A DNA stretch of 64,000 bases from Oryzias latipes (lineage: Eukaryota > Chordata > Actinopteri > Beloniformes > Adrianichthyidae): positions 14,617,015-14,681,014 of the forward strand of contig NC_019869.2 in NCBI RefSeq assembly GCF_002234675.1, in the 5' to 3' direction. Positions within the stretch are counted from its first letter, which is position 1. Every line of letters begins with the position of its first letter. The notes beneath the pieces were generated by a model. That model was not told the origin of the DNA and made no database searches. It saw only the letters and a program-made list of their open reading frames with translations. Of this stretch, positions 25,165 through 37,465 are shown piece after piece. The translations under genes were made by a program, and so were the position numbers.

Positions 25165-28100
25165 ATGACTGTAAGTTCAAGCAGAGGCAGGGATTCCCTC
25201 ACTGCTGCAAAACTGGCATGATTTTGACTCGCTGATATGTCAAAATTCACATTTCTTACATCACATTTGGGACATGACACTTTTAAAAATAGTGAAACTT
25301 TTTTTTGTAACAACAAATGACATTTTTAATTACATATTTGTAATTTGAGTCCTTTAACATAATCAAAAACATTAGTACTTTCTAAGGCATGCAGGGAAAC
25401 TTCTCTTTATGCTCTTTTGAAACTAATCAAACCATTTGTGCACAACATAATCCAGTGTCAGAATAAAAACTATTAGTGGACACCAACCCCCCAAAATGAC
25501 CTCGTTCCACATACTGTAAATCGTTTCTATCCGACAACATTCTGAACACCCCATTATACAAAAAAATGGCAATTTCCTTACTATTATATGACTATCTTTG
25601 CAAAGCATATTTTACAAGTGTTGATGCCCCGTGTTACTAAAGTAAGATGACCACAGGACAAGACTGTGGCTGTAATCCCATATGCTGAGCTTTCAGAAGT
25701 TTAAGGACACTAATAGTACATCTAAGTCCCACTTTGACTCTGTGAAGTGGTCTCTGTGTAGCAGAAAACATGTTCACACTCTGAGAGGTAAACATGTTGT
25801 GATTGTCATACACATTTTTTCCTTTTTACAGCTCTATTGAGCCCACAGTAATGAGATTGTATGAATGACTTTGGTGACTTAAAATATGGGGAAGTAATCA
25901 AATAATCAGATACACTAATATTATCCTTCTTCAATTGTTCCTTCATTCTGCAGGCTAGGATCATAATTTAGAGCAAAAAATTATACAATGCAACAGGAAA
26001 TTTTATTTAGTAGAGTTCTATAGACTAACAAACGGTATGGAAGCAATACATTTAGAGTGAAAAAAGAAACAGAGGACTATGTATTTTCTTGCTGAGTGAA
26101 ACCAAACAGGATAGTTCTGCCTCAGCTGGAATATTGTTGCATAAATGTTCTTATATTAAAAAAAAAGCTTGTTGTTTGAAGTTAAAATCAACTGTACAAT
26201 ACAGTGCAGGTAGTATTTTACTTAAAAACCAAAAACTATAACAACAAAAAAAATAAAATTCAGAAATTTCAATCAATGCTATTTAATTATTGCTGCATAA
26301 TGAAAAAGGTGTCCTGTTCTCGACACTTTCAGCGTAAAAAAGTTAGTTTTATTTGTAATAAATGTTCCACTGATATAGAAATGCTCAGAGAAAAAGTCAT
26401 TTAATGTGTACTAAATATTAATTCAGTGGACAGGTGGTGCAAACTCAGTCCAAATACGTGTGACTCATTGTTTTCTATGCTGTTTGTGTGAACTAGACTT
26501 TACTGTAGACCTGCACTTAAGTTCATTGATGAGCTGTGAACCCTCCTCCTCAATACCTCAACACCCCACCATCCTCTGTTTTGGCTGGACACCCTGAAAC
26601 CTAATCCTAAGAAGCTCCCAAGGGTGCCAGCTGTAGTGGAAGCATCAACAGACAAAACCCGGGGATGAGCTTGAAAGGATTTCACCAAGCTATTAACAGA
26701 CTTGTTTGTACTCCTGGATTAGTGTTGTCAGTGTTACCATGGCAGCCATCGTTGCCACAACGGTTGGATTTGCTTCAACGAGGAAAAACAGAGATTAATA
26801 ATCTGATTACTATGCCATCCCTCCGGAGACTATCATTAAAGCATTCAGAGCAAATAAAAGTCTTCAAATTCATGTTCAATTCTAAAGAAAACTTGAATCT
26901 TCAATGTTTTATTGAGTGTCATTTGGCGTATTTTCAGTGCTGTCTTGGATGAAGGTGCTCATTTACATCACATTTTCATCAAACCAAAAAGCCCCTCACA
27001 CCACTAATTTATCATTACTGGTACAAAAAAGGCGATTAATAATGGAGCTGCCCAGCCGCAGTGTGTTGATACGAGCTCAGCTGAGAAAAAGGAAAACGTC
27101 CATGGATCTATTTGTGGATGCATCAGAATGGAGCGGAGCAGGGAGCTTGTGGCCTGGCCAGTGTATTTTCAAAGTCACAAATGAGCTCTTTTTCAGACTG
27201 CATTTTATTGTCTGCTCCTGATTCACAATTCTTTGAATGAAGAAATACTCAGAAATGCAATTTTCTGTTTAATTTTCTAAATATATGTCTTCCATTAGAG
27301 TCGGTCTTTATATAAATTCCAATTTCCAGTCATAGTCTGAATTAAAGCATGACCCTTGCCAGCCTGGATAGTCATTTTTTGATATTTTTTTTATGGATAC
27401 ATCAACAACAGCTGGAAAGAAAATGTTCAACTCTTTACATTTCATTTTAATAGCTTATGTGCCTAACTCATGTTTGCCTGCATGTCCAGGCTGCTGCAGA
27501 GCTCCTAGAGGAGATGTGCCACCTGACGGCTCAGTCTCTAACAGCGATGGACACGTCTGAACACTTCCAGCTCCTGAAGCCGCTGGGAGAGGGCTCCTAC
27601 GGGAAAGTTACTCTGGCTGTACACAGGAAAAGAGGTACAGAAGTTCAGATGCTTTTAAACCCTCAAAACAGAGAAAAGGATGAATGGCGATCTTTTTCTG
27701 CAGGTACGCCAATGGCGTTGAAGTTCTTCCCTCGTAAGTCCACGTCGCTTTTCTCATTTCTGAGGGAGTACAACGTCTCTCTGTCGTTCTGCACTCATCC
27801 CTCCCTGACCAGAGCTCTGGGAATCGTTTACTTCACCCCTTCACACTACGTGTTTGCTCAACAGGCCAGCCTCTTTGGAGACCTCTATGACGTCATCCTG
27901 CCTGAGGTACAAACGCATTTTAGCTCAAAGGTGACATGGACAGAGGAATTTTTCATGACATGAACGTTGTGAGTTCTTCAGCTTGGCATGGAGGAGGACT
28001 GCTGTCAGCGGGTGGTGTCCCAGCTGTGTGGGGGTCTCTCCCACCTCCACTCCCTTGGTTTCGTCCACAGAGATCTCAAACCGGAGAATGTCTTCCTCTG

Positions 28101-30000
28101 TGACTCCGCCTGCCGATGGGTCAAGTTGGGAGACTTTGGCATGGTCAGAACAAAAACATTCTTTACATAATATTTAAAAAAACATTCACATTTTGTTTGT
28201 TTTTAGCTCATTTAGTATAAATGAACATTTGAATGCGTACAGTTGGAGATTCTGCCTTTAACTTGGCATTGACTCATTGTTTTGTGTCATGAAACTTTTC
28301 AAATCTTTTCAAAATAGTCTGTTTCTGTTGCTTTTTAGACCAACCATTAAGGACACCATAAAAGAAGGAAAATAAAAATATATATGAGAATAAAGTTGTA
28401 AAAGTATGAAGCTCACTGAGACGACCAATGTTGTAATATTGGGCTATATAAATACAATTGAATGAATTTAATTAAAACTCTTAGAAAAAAGTCAAAATCT
28501 TACGAGACCAAAGTCATACAACTTTTATAAAAAAAAAGTCATGATTTTGCATCTAGCTTTTATAATGTTTCAACAAAAACATTTGAAGAGTTTAATTGAT
28601 GTTGACAATTTAGAGAAATCAGATGGACATCGCACTGCATAAGGATCTCGCTTAAAACTCAATTTTGTTCCTCCATTCAAATTACAACTTTATTTAAAAA
28701 AGCAAGACTATTTCTTTTTAAAATGTTGACCTTTTTGCCATAATTTACAGGTTTTTTCTCATATAGTTTTTTTCTTTTTCTTTAATGGTGGCACCACTGT
28801 ATATTTAGCCATTAATTGACCACTTCAGCTTTTATCAGCACAATATAGCTTCTGTTGTATATTTTTTCAGCGAAACTAGCAAGTTAAAGCTCTAACGTCT
28901 ACCGCAATACTCCGTAACAGTCTGATATCATTATTGATACTATATTTATTATGTCTGAATGTAAACGGCTGGCCCGGGACCAGAGAGCCTAATTTTGTTT
29001 TATCATGATAAAATGACAATAAAGTTTCCTGATCCTGATCCTGATCCTGATCCTGATCCATCTACCATTTAATTAGTGTGCAGTCATAAATTCTTTAACA
29101 GAAAACAGCTTTACAGCTTTTAGCTTAAGGTGTTTTGCTGTTTTAGCCTTTTCAGCCAATTTAGCTTCAAGGTTTTGAATTTGAATTATTTTTAGTGCAG
29201 AGGGCTAAAAATGGTAAATATATATATATTTTTAAAGTATTCAGAGTTTCCAAAAATAATGTGTAATGTTGGAGCGAAATACTATACATTACTACCATGT
29301 GACTTCCAAACAAAAAAGTTAATCAGTGTTTAAATAAAAAGTAAAAAAAACACATCCTTAATAGAATGAAGTGACTGAATAGTTTTAACCGCAGGTCAAA
29401 GCCAAAGGAACCAGAGTCCCGGAGGTTTGGTACAGCTCTCCTTACTGCACACCTGAGGCTGAAGTTGCTCGAGGAAACAAGGACAGCTGGGAAAGCATAA
29501 ACAACGGGAATGATGGTTTGATGGAGAAAAATGAAAACAGAAAGAGAGTTTGGGTCTCTGTGGAGCCCAGCACAGACAGCTGGGCGCTGGGGATTCTGAC
29601 CTATGCCATGCTCACTGGCAGCCACCCCTGGGAAGAAACCGCAAATCACTGTCACTCATACCAGAAGTATCGTGAGTGGTTTGAACAAGCAAAAGACTCC
29701 AGGGATGAAGAGGATGTGAGGGCAGAACCTCAAACAGAACCGGACAATCAGGAGTCAAAAGACTGCCCGGCTTTGGCGCCTCAGTTCGCATGTTTCACCC
29801 AGTTGGCCTGCTCCTTCTTCCAGTCGCTCCTCGATCCGAGGCCGCAGCTTCGCGGGCGTCCAGAGGAAGCTCTGAGGTTCCTTGGAGGAGATTGGATGAA
29901 GGCAAAAGAGAAGATGAGGTTGGAGGAGGAGAGGAAGAGGAGTACTAAAAAGGGAGCAATCAGTTCTGTGAAAGAGGAGGAAGTTAGAGGAGAACGTTAG
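25165..30000 (+). CDS. SH3-domain-binding kinase (SBK2/SBK3-like) serine/threonine kinase, 373 aa
   Basis: Coding exons: 25165-25170, 27490-27634, 27704-27906, 27982-28143, 29395-30000, with GT-AG sites and a closed frame. The first coding exon (ATGACT) is inferred from a good donor, matching phase and an A at -3. The kinase domain shows a glycine loop GEGSYGKV (35-42), a VAIK-type lysine in MALKF (K57), the catalytic loop HRDLKPEN (147-154), DFG (169-171), an APE-like TPE (191-193) and a DSWALGI helix F. The N-terminal LLEEMCHLTAQSL resembles SBK2. Length matches SBK2 (348) and SBK3 (359) rather than SBK1 (424). It has a charged Glu/Lys/Arg-rich tail. All catalytic residues are present, so it should be active; its substrates are not evident. 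Human SBK2/SBK3 are muscle-enriched. AATAAA occurs at 30001 and 30017. Confidence 0.88.
25171..27489 (+). other. sbk intron 1
   Basis: No internal gene. The distal part (about 27030-27300) is repeat family A copy 3. Nothing recognisable was seen in 25171-27000. Confidence 0.5.
27030..27300 (+). repeat. Dispersed repeat family A, copy 3 (3' half)
   Basis: It shares AATGGAGCTGCCC, GGAGCGGAGCAGGGAGC, AAATGAGCTCTTTTT, GCTCCTGATTCACAATTCTT and the ending ATATGTCTTCCA with the other copies. This explains the open frame 26916-27221. Confidence 0.65.
28144..29394 (+). other. sbk intron 4 with LINE-tail remnants
   Basis: A fish-repeat tail (GCTCACTGAGACGACC... to TATAAATACAATTGAATG) lies at about 28408-28466, and a second tail ending in a hexamer repeat at 28900-29058. 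The remainder is AT-rich with nothing recognised. Confidence 0.5.
29028..29058 (+). repeat. (CCTGAT)5 hexamer array
   Basis: About five CCTGAT units directly follow ACAATAAAGTTT, the layout of the 3' terminus of a non-LTR retrotransposon that ends in a short tandem repeat instead of poly-A. Confidence 0.75.
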
Positions 30001-33000
30001 AATAAAGAAAAGAAACAATAAAACCAAAAAAGACTTCTGACTCCCTATGAACTTTGTGCTGATTATTAATAAAACATATTTTTGGTATTAATATTTTTGG
30101 TATTTCACAAAGTTTAGTTTTTAGAGATTTTTTTAATTGTTTTTTTTTTAATTGATTTTTACAGTAAGGTTTACAATTCCAGACCCTCTTTATCAGTAAG
30201 CCTTGATCTTGCCCTTAACACTTTTAGCTGAATTTTGGAAGCAAGCAAGAAATAAATAATCTAACCTGAACCGCCTGGTGGGGATCAAGTAACATCAATT
30301 ATTGAACTTTCAGATTCTTGATTGGTTTAAGAAATCCTGAAAAACCCAAGAACAATTTTCTTCTGGGTTTTTAAAGTTCAATTTACTTTTTTATCTCTCT
30401 TTATTTATGGCAACAGCAATTAACATACAAAAATGAAATGAAATCAGACAAAAAACAACAATAGAATAAAACAATTAAAACTAAATAAATACATGAAACA
30501 GTGGCCAAATTTGACCCAGTGGGTTTTCTGGGGTTACATGTAATATTTTAACTTCCAAGCAGGAATGTTGGAGACCAGACATTAGACACAGGACACAATT
30601 AGGGCAAATTAACAGATTTAATCACATTTTACTCTCAGAAAATGGTGCTTAGCATTGTACATCAGCATGGGCCAAGCAAACACACACAAAAACAAAATGG
30701 TTTCCAAATCCTGGACGTTCTGAAAATAGGCATAAAAACATCCAGAGAAAGCTAACTGTTGACAAGTTGACATTTAGACAGTCACAAGATTTTACCCTCA
30801 ATAGTGTTGTTAGCAGGTATAAAAATGAAAAAGAAAAGGTTTTAGAAACCAGATCAAGAATTATTTTAAATTAATTAATTAATATTTATTGTTTTTTTAT
30901 TGTTCTTTTTTTATCTTTCCTTTTTGTTGTAAATTTAAAAGATTTATTGTGTTATAAACCCTCTAGTGGCCACTTGTTGAACTGACCTGGCTCCAGTTAG
31001 AATTTTTTTTTTTAACCTGCTTCAAACAGGAAGTCACAGTGTTTGACTCTTGGTATAAAAAAACAGACGCTGGGCGTGTTTTAACAACTGCCAGGTGAGC
31101 TGGTTACACCTGTTTAACCATTTTTGGACTGACCAGAGGCAGTCGAAGCTTTTCAAAACACATCCAGGTCATTTTTAACACAGATTTGTCTGATAGCTGA
31201 ACACAAAACAGAAAACAAAAAGTACTTCTTAAAGCATGTTGGTCTTTCAAAAAAAAAGGTTTGGTGAGTTATTTTAACGCTTTACTGGTTAACAGTCCAT
31301 CCCAGCCAATCACCAACAATCACAGTTGTGAAGCAAAAAAATCTGGAGAAAAATCTTCACAAGAAAAAGATTTTGGGAGTTTTTTATGGTTAGCTGATAT
31401 TTGTAACCATACTACCATTAAAAACAGACACATCTACAAAAAGCGTATTTTTAAAACTGTGGATTTAGAGTGATTTCACCTACATTTTCTTTAAATCAAA
31501 ATAATACTTGTAATGGTTACATTTTAAAGTTTGATTTGGAAATAAGTTCTGTTAAGACTGCAATTCTGCTGTGTCGTCATCTTTGCTGCTGTGGTCATCC
31601 CACTGCAGCAATATTTGGGAAAAGACTTGAGAGGGTCACGTTAGGTCATAAGTGTTCACAGCAGCAAACACGTCTGAGGTCCAGTCCAGCTCATCTCTGC
31701 TGCTATAAAGCACTAAAACACTGCAGTCACTGAAGTAAAGAGGAAATTTGAATGTAGAGTATGTTTTCTATACTATACTTAATTTTCCATTGGCACCAAC
31801 TTTCAGTATCAGAGACATTTTAGCCACAAACAGTCTTTTCTTGTGTGGGAAGGAGTCAGCAGAAAATTCAGTGCAGTTGGAGGGAGAACAGGAGCCGGGC
31901 CAGACCACAGAATGCTGAACTGATGCTCGCGGTGAGGTCAACACAAAAACAAGAACAGCTGCTCAGGCCTCATAGCAGAGGCGTCCAAACCATTTTTATA
32001 ATCTGACAAAGAATTGGGACCAAAGTAAGGCAGTTGTTGTTCATTCATATTTTTGTAGCACTGCAGCATGTTTGCTGCAAACCACTATTGAGATTATTTC
32101 ATTTCCATCATACAGGAGGATATTATAAGCCTCTGAAATTATTTGCAGCCTTTTGTCGCCTAAATTTTTTACGTGATTCTTCCTAATTAGTTTGATGTTT
32201 GTTTATGTAAAACTGCTAAATTGCACTATTTTTCTCAAAATGACTTACAGTACAGAACAAAAGTTTGGACAGGACTTTTGGTCTTTACTGTACATTCAAA
32301 CAATTACCAACTGAGTTAAAAAGTAATGAAGTTAAAGTTTATTTGGATCTTAAACTTAACATTTTTACTACTTTTAAACAGAAAACTTTAACCAAAAAGG
32401 ACTGGGCTGAAACACCATATTTATTTAAACCTATCCAAGGATACTATTCACACAGAATCAAAACTAAACATTTCACAAATATGTTTTGTTTACATACTAA
32501 TAATGTGCATATACACAAGTATATACAGTACATGTTCAGTAATACTTGTATACATTTCTCCAGCACTGACCAGTTAGTTGACATTTTAAAGGTAATTATT
32601 TTTTTACAATATGAAATAATTGAATATCTTTAAGTCAATAATTTCAAAGTTTTGTTCCAAAAACAGAAATATAGCTCCACATTACATTTGTTCTTGTTCT
32701 GCATGAATTAAGCATAAATATAACTCTCAAATTATAATGTGTTTCTTTTTTTTTTCTAAATGACTGCACTCTCCAGGGCAAACTACTTTTAAAGGCACTA
32801 AACACAATTTCCAACAATATTACATGTGCAAACTCTACATAGTTTAATGCATTTTTTTAATAGTTTATTTGTAGATTCAGAAAAAGCAACTTTGTTAATT
32901 CTTCTGATTGCTCTTTTTTGAAGAATAAATATTGGATCAATACCTGAAGGTTTACCCTGAGATTTGGAATTAGCACATGTTCATGTATTAAGATGTTTTT

Positions 33001-36000
33001 TTTTTGGGTCCTATTTGGTTACTAAGTTATTTAAATGCTAATTCTTCTATGGAGATCACTATTTGACCAAACTTTGCATAAAAGTTCGAGAAGGAGGGAC
33101 TAAGGGCGCGGATGCCAAGTTATGTTTAGTTTGTTTAGTTTAGTTTAGCAATCAGCTATTGTATGTTATGACTGATTTTAATGTACAATTACTGGTGTGA
33201 AGCTTGTAGAGACAACTGTGTTGAAATATTGGGCTACATAAAATAAAATTGAATTGAATTCAGATTGAAAATCTGTGTGGAGGAATTTATGGCATATATT
33301 GATGATTGGGGCTTTTGTGTAGCTTTGATGTTAAGGTTATTTATTTAAGTCTTGTTTCTAAAATGCCGAAAATTAAGACGTACAGTGGTATGAGAAAGTT
33401 TGGGCACCCCTGATAATTTTTCAGGATTTTTCTTCATAAATCCTTGGTTTTTTGGATCATCAATTTCAGTTAAATATATCAAATAGCAGATGAACACAGT
33501 GATATTTGAGAAGTGAAATGAAGTTTATTGGATTTAAAGAAACTGTGCAATCATTACTTAAACAAAAATAGGCAGGTGCCACTTTTCTGCACCTCAGTTC
33601 CTTTGTTTTTCTGCATACTTGAGTCACTTGACCTTGTTTCCACATTATATTTTTGGCTGCAACCCTTCCATGAAGGAACCTGACTTGTCTGGACTGCTTT
33701 GAAAAATGTTTGTCTTGGAGAAACCCTGTCTTTCATAGACAGTGAGTAGAGTAAGACTTTGGTTTCCTACTTAGTTTTAAGCCTTTTCCACAGCTATTTC
33801 TCTTTCAGTTCATGACTGGGTTTCCACCTGCGTGACATACATGATCATCAGCACCCGTTTGGTATATTTGGTTAATCAAACCTCTAACTGTAACCCTAAA
33901 AAAGTCCTTTAATTTTTCAAGTTTAAAAGTCAAAATATGAATATTGATTTAATTTAGATGTTTCTTTTGTTGCTCATTTTTGTACAGGGCTGCACTGAAA
34001 ATAACAACTAAAATGCTGATTTTGCAACATTAAATCTGACGTGGACTACGCTAAGTAAGCTGAGGGATTTTGGGCAGATTTAGGTTCCACCAACCTCTTG
34101 GTCTGCCTGTGTAGAGATACAACTGTAACCTTCACACATCAACCAACATCCATGATTTTTACACCGACTCCACATACACACACACACACACACCCCCCAC
34201 TGAGAAACATAAAATCATCCCCATTAAGGCACAGGCTCAAGTTGCCCTTCAAAATAAAATGTGATCATGAATGACTCTAACCTTTGACCTTTCTAGTTTA
34301 TGTCCTCATTGCTCTTGCTGCTCCTCCAAACTGACAGCTTTATGACGTTTCTGACCCAACAGCGAGAGACTTGACCTAAAAGGAATTGAGATATCATCTT
34401 CAAGGATGAACACCTTCTAGATACTTCACAAACTACAAGGAGCCAGAAGTCATGAATTAACAGGCTCGTTATAGGAAGACAGTTTGATGCTTCATCAGAC
34501 TCACAAGCCCCGAGTACAAAACGGTTGGGGACTGGAGGTGGACTGTGGCCCAGCGTCTGAGAACTAATCTGATCCAAACTCCCCTCCTGACATTTCACCC
34601 GATATCTCTGCAGTATTTGCTACGTGACTGGAATATACTTGGACCGTGACAGCAAGTGGGATATTATTGTGAAATGAAATGATAAATTAGCTCAATTCAG
34701 TTATCATACAAGTGGAATAAACAAAGAACATAGATGTTTGAGCTGTGAATTTGGTGAAAATATCTGCATCTGTTGCTCGGATGAGTAACTTTAGAATTCC
34801 CAAAGATGGAAATACGGATAAGGAAAAACTAGGTGGATGACCGCTCCACATCTTGAAGCATTAGCCTGGCTACAGCTGCTCCATTTGCAGTTGTGAAACC
34901 ATAAAAAAATGAACGTTTTGATTCATCAGAGGTGCAGATTGCAGTTTAGCACGCAAGCTGTATTATGGTGCCATTCAAGTTCAGTTGTAAAGCGTACAGA
35001 CACCTTTTTGAAGCTGCACTTTTGATCAAACATTAATAAAGGTGCAGGTCTGCTCTGCAGCAACCACATACAATAATCTGAAGTAAATGTTCCAGTTTCC
35101 CTTAAGAGTCATTATTTAAACTCGTCAAGGTCACTTTGCATGATAACTGAATTCTGTAACGTCCAGATATTTGTCACCTCTTTGCTTCTTGATAGTTTGT
35201 CATGTGAACTCTGTTTTTTGAGGCTGCCTCTGGACTTCTGTATTTGCCTCATCTGTTTCCATCAAGTTACGTTCACATCATCCTTGGCGATTGGCGTTTA
35301 AGCGACCACATTCAATAAAAAGTCTATGTAAACGTGAGTACACATACATTTCGGGCTTCCACGTTTAAAAATCTTGCGTTCACATGACGCTACACAGGCT
35401 TCTATTACCATTTTCAGGATCTACATACAAAATTGGCAGACATTGAACATATGTTTAAAATGAAACCTCAATCAGGGATTTGGATTTGGTATTAACGGAT
35501 GGTTGGCTTTTAATTCACGGAAGTGCCAAACATTTATACATTGATCATGGAGGAGAAATTAATAATTGCGGTTTGTGCCCGGCTGGAATTTTATGACACC
35601 AAGTCTTCATATATCAGAATAGAGAAGTGAAAGAAAAAGCCTGGAGCAAAATTGACCAGATTTGCACCACCTCAACACTTTGCATTAAGCCTCTTCCTAC
35701 AATAAGCGTGCTAGGAAACAGTAGAAAAACAAAAGAAGAAGCCTGTCCCTGCTTGTGTAGTATGAACACCATGAAGGGAGTTCAGGAACCTGCATTTAGC
35801 GCTTTCCTTAAATGTGCATCACATTCCTGGTGAGAACGTTGCATTAGGGGGGATCTTGCTCTTTGAATTTGGTTTTCCAAACTCAGTCCCCTGACCAAAT
35901 AAAAGGTTGGTCAAACTCATTCAAACTCTCTCATTTTGCTTCCAATATCATTCCAGCAGTTTATTTATTTGTCAGTTTGACATGAAGAGGGTTAGAGCCA

Positions 36001-36285
36001 ACTAAAAGTTCGGCCCAAGCTTTTTGAGGTTGCCAAGGTGCCCAAGTGAGGAGTAAAACTGTTGACGTTTCATTAGGGGTTGACTTGAGGGTACTCTATG
36101 TATTTTGTAATGTCTAAGGGTCACATACATGTACAATAAGCCCCAAAACATCGATTCAACTGATTGAGCATGCACTTTGAGCCTCATTTATTAAACTACA
36201 ATAGAAGTATACTTTTTAAAATGTCATTGACATTTAAGAATGTTTTTTTAGAATGTTATACATTATTAATTTGCGCACAATGTCT
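30001..36285. other. gene-free stretch downstream of sbk
   Basis: No gene is supported. It includes the tail-type repeat at about 33195-33263 (TTGTAGAGACAACTG... to ATAAAATTGAATTGAATTC) and a Tc1-like end at 33381. The 32265-32633 frame (122 aa) is AT-rich and Lys/Phe-rich, has no recognisable domain, and is probably chance. Confidence 0.45.
33381..33745. mobile_element. Tc1/mariner-like non-autonomous remnant
   Basis: It starts TACAGTGGTATGAGAAAGTTT then GGGCACCCCTGA, a well-known fish Tc1/mariner-type terminus, followed by the family body (ATTTGAGAAGTGAAATGAAG, AGGCAGGTGCCA). The other terminus was not found, so the right edge is approximate. It has no transposase. Confidence 0.5.
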
Positions 36286-36289
36286 TTAT

Positions 36290-36405
36290 GAATAGGTTTC
36301 TTGTTGACAGTAATCTTACCCCATACTGTGAAACACTTTGTGTTACTGTTGTATGAAAAGTACTATATACCGGTAAATAAAATTTGATTTGATTTGATTT
36401 AAGTA
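36290..36405 (+). mobile_element. L2-type LINE 3' tail
   Basis: AAACACTTTGTGTTACTG, ATGAAAAGTACTATATA and a terminal (GATTT)n run are the signature of the 3' end of fish L2-like LINEs. Only the tail is present. Confidence 0.55.
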
Positions 36406-36858
36406 CCAAAAGTTTCATAGTGTCATACAGATAGTTTTGGCACTAAATCCAGGGTTTTGCCTGTGATCAGATCTGGAACCCCATAAAAGAGGGAAAGCAG
36501 ATCTGTAGTGATCGCATGTCTGACCACCAGACCATCCTTTGGCTGCAGCTCAGTCTCTTGTCATCACTAAAATAAGTTCAACTGAGGAATGACTTGTTTT
36601 TTATGCTAATTTTAGATTTGTGAGACGTTTACATTTTCTATAAAGTGACCTCTAAATTCCTTTTTTACTAGTTTGCTTTACTGTGTCAAACAAAAACCAA
36701 GGAAAGAGAGAGAGATTTTAGGTTTTCCACCCTGAAATTTAAAGACTCCATCTCAGTTGTCCAGCTGTCTCCAAAATGCTTCAAACTGTCACTGAAGTTT
36801 GATTTCTTCACGTGACACTTAACATTTTCTTGTTGAAAATGTTTTAAATGGTGTTTCA

Positions 36859-37465
36859 CCCTTGTGCGGTATTAACATTCTGTTTACTCCTCTTGTCCTA
36901 CGGGTCAAAAATGACCCGCTCTACCAAAGTATCAAAATAAAGCAGTTCAACTGAAATCTATTGAACAGGATGAAACATCATGTTATGGAACCAGCTCAAT
37001 AATCAAGTTTGTCAGCACATTTTGGGCATCAAGCAGTAAATTTGACACATGTCAAAAGAGAAACGTCTGCCGCAAATTGGACGTGCAAATCATGTTCAGT
37101 GTAAACGCAGCTTAAGAGTACTACAGTAATACTTGTGTAAAAGTATAGTAGAGTTTGTGGGACAATGTATAAAACCACTCCATGGCAGCTTCCCTGTGTG
37201 CACTTGTGAGGATTAGAAAGTTTGTGAGTGATCTTAGAACCTTTTTCTGGTGATCACACCTTTATAACTCACGGGTCAAAAATGACCCATAAAAAAATCT
37301 TTGTACCCTAGTAGTGTACAGCCCACATGCAAACATAAACAATGACAAGTATAACTTCTAATTATGCAATCCATTTAGAAAAAGGTGTAACATTTCTGTT
37401 TGGAAATGGGTAGGTATATTCTACAAATAAACATGGCAGTTGGTCCATTTTAACCAACATAAGGG
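36859..37465. mobile_element. piggyBac-like non-autonomous element flanked by TTCA
   Basis: It begins CCCTTGTGCGGTATTAA and ends ACCAACATAAGGG. Subterminal palindromes CGGGTCAAAAATGACCCG (36900-36918) and CGGGTCAAAAATGACCCA (about 37271-37288) match the style of fish piggyBac MITEs. Both flanks read TTCA (36855-36858 and 37466-37469) instead of TTAA. It encodes no protein. Confidence 0.65.

Noticed and set aside
26916-27221. 101-aa frame resembling a minus-strand frame at 15605-15937
   Set aside because: The similarity reflects two copies of a non-coding dispersed repeat, not a protein family.
27983-28177. Alternative 64-aa frame overlapping the kinase exon
   Set aside because: It is a shadow frame of the exon encoding HRDLKPEN.
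32265-32633. 122-aa open frame
   Set aside because: Low-complexity Lys/Phe/Ile composition expected from AT-rich DNA; no motif recognised.
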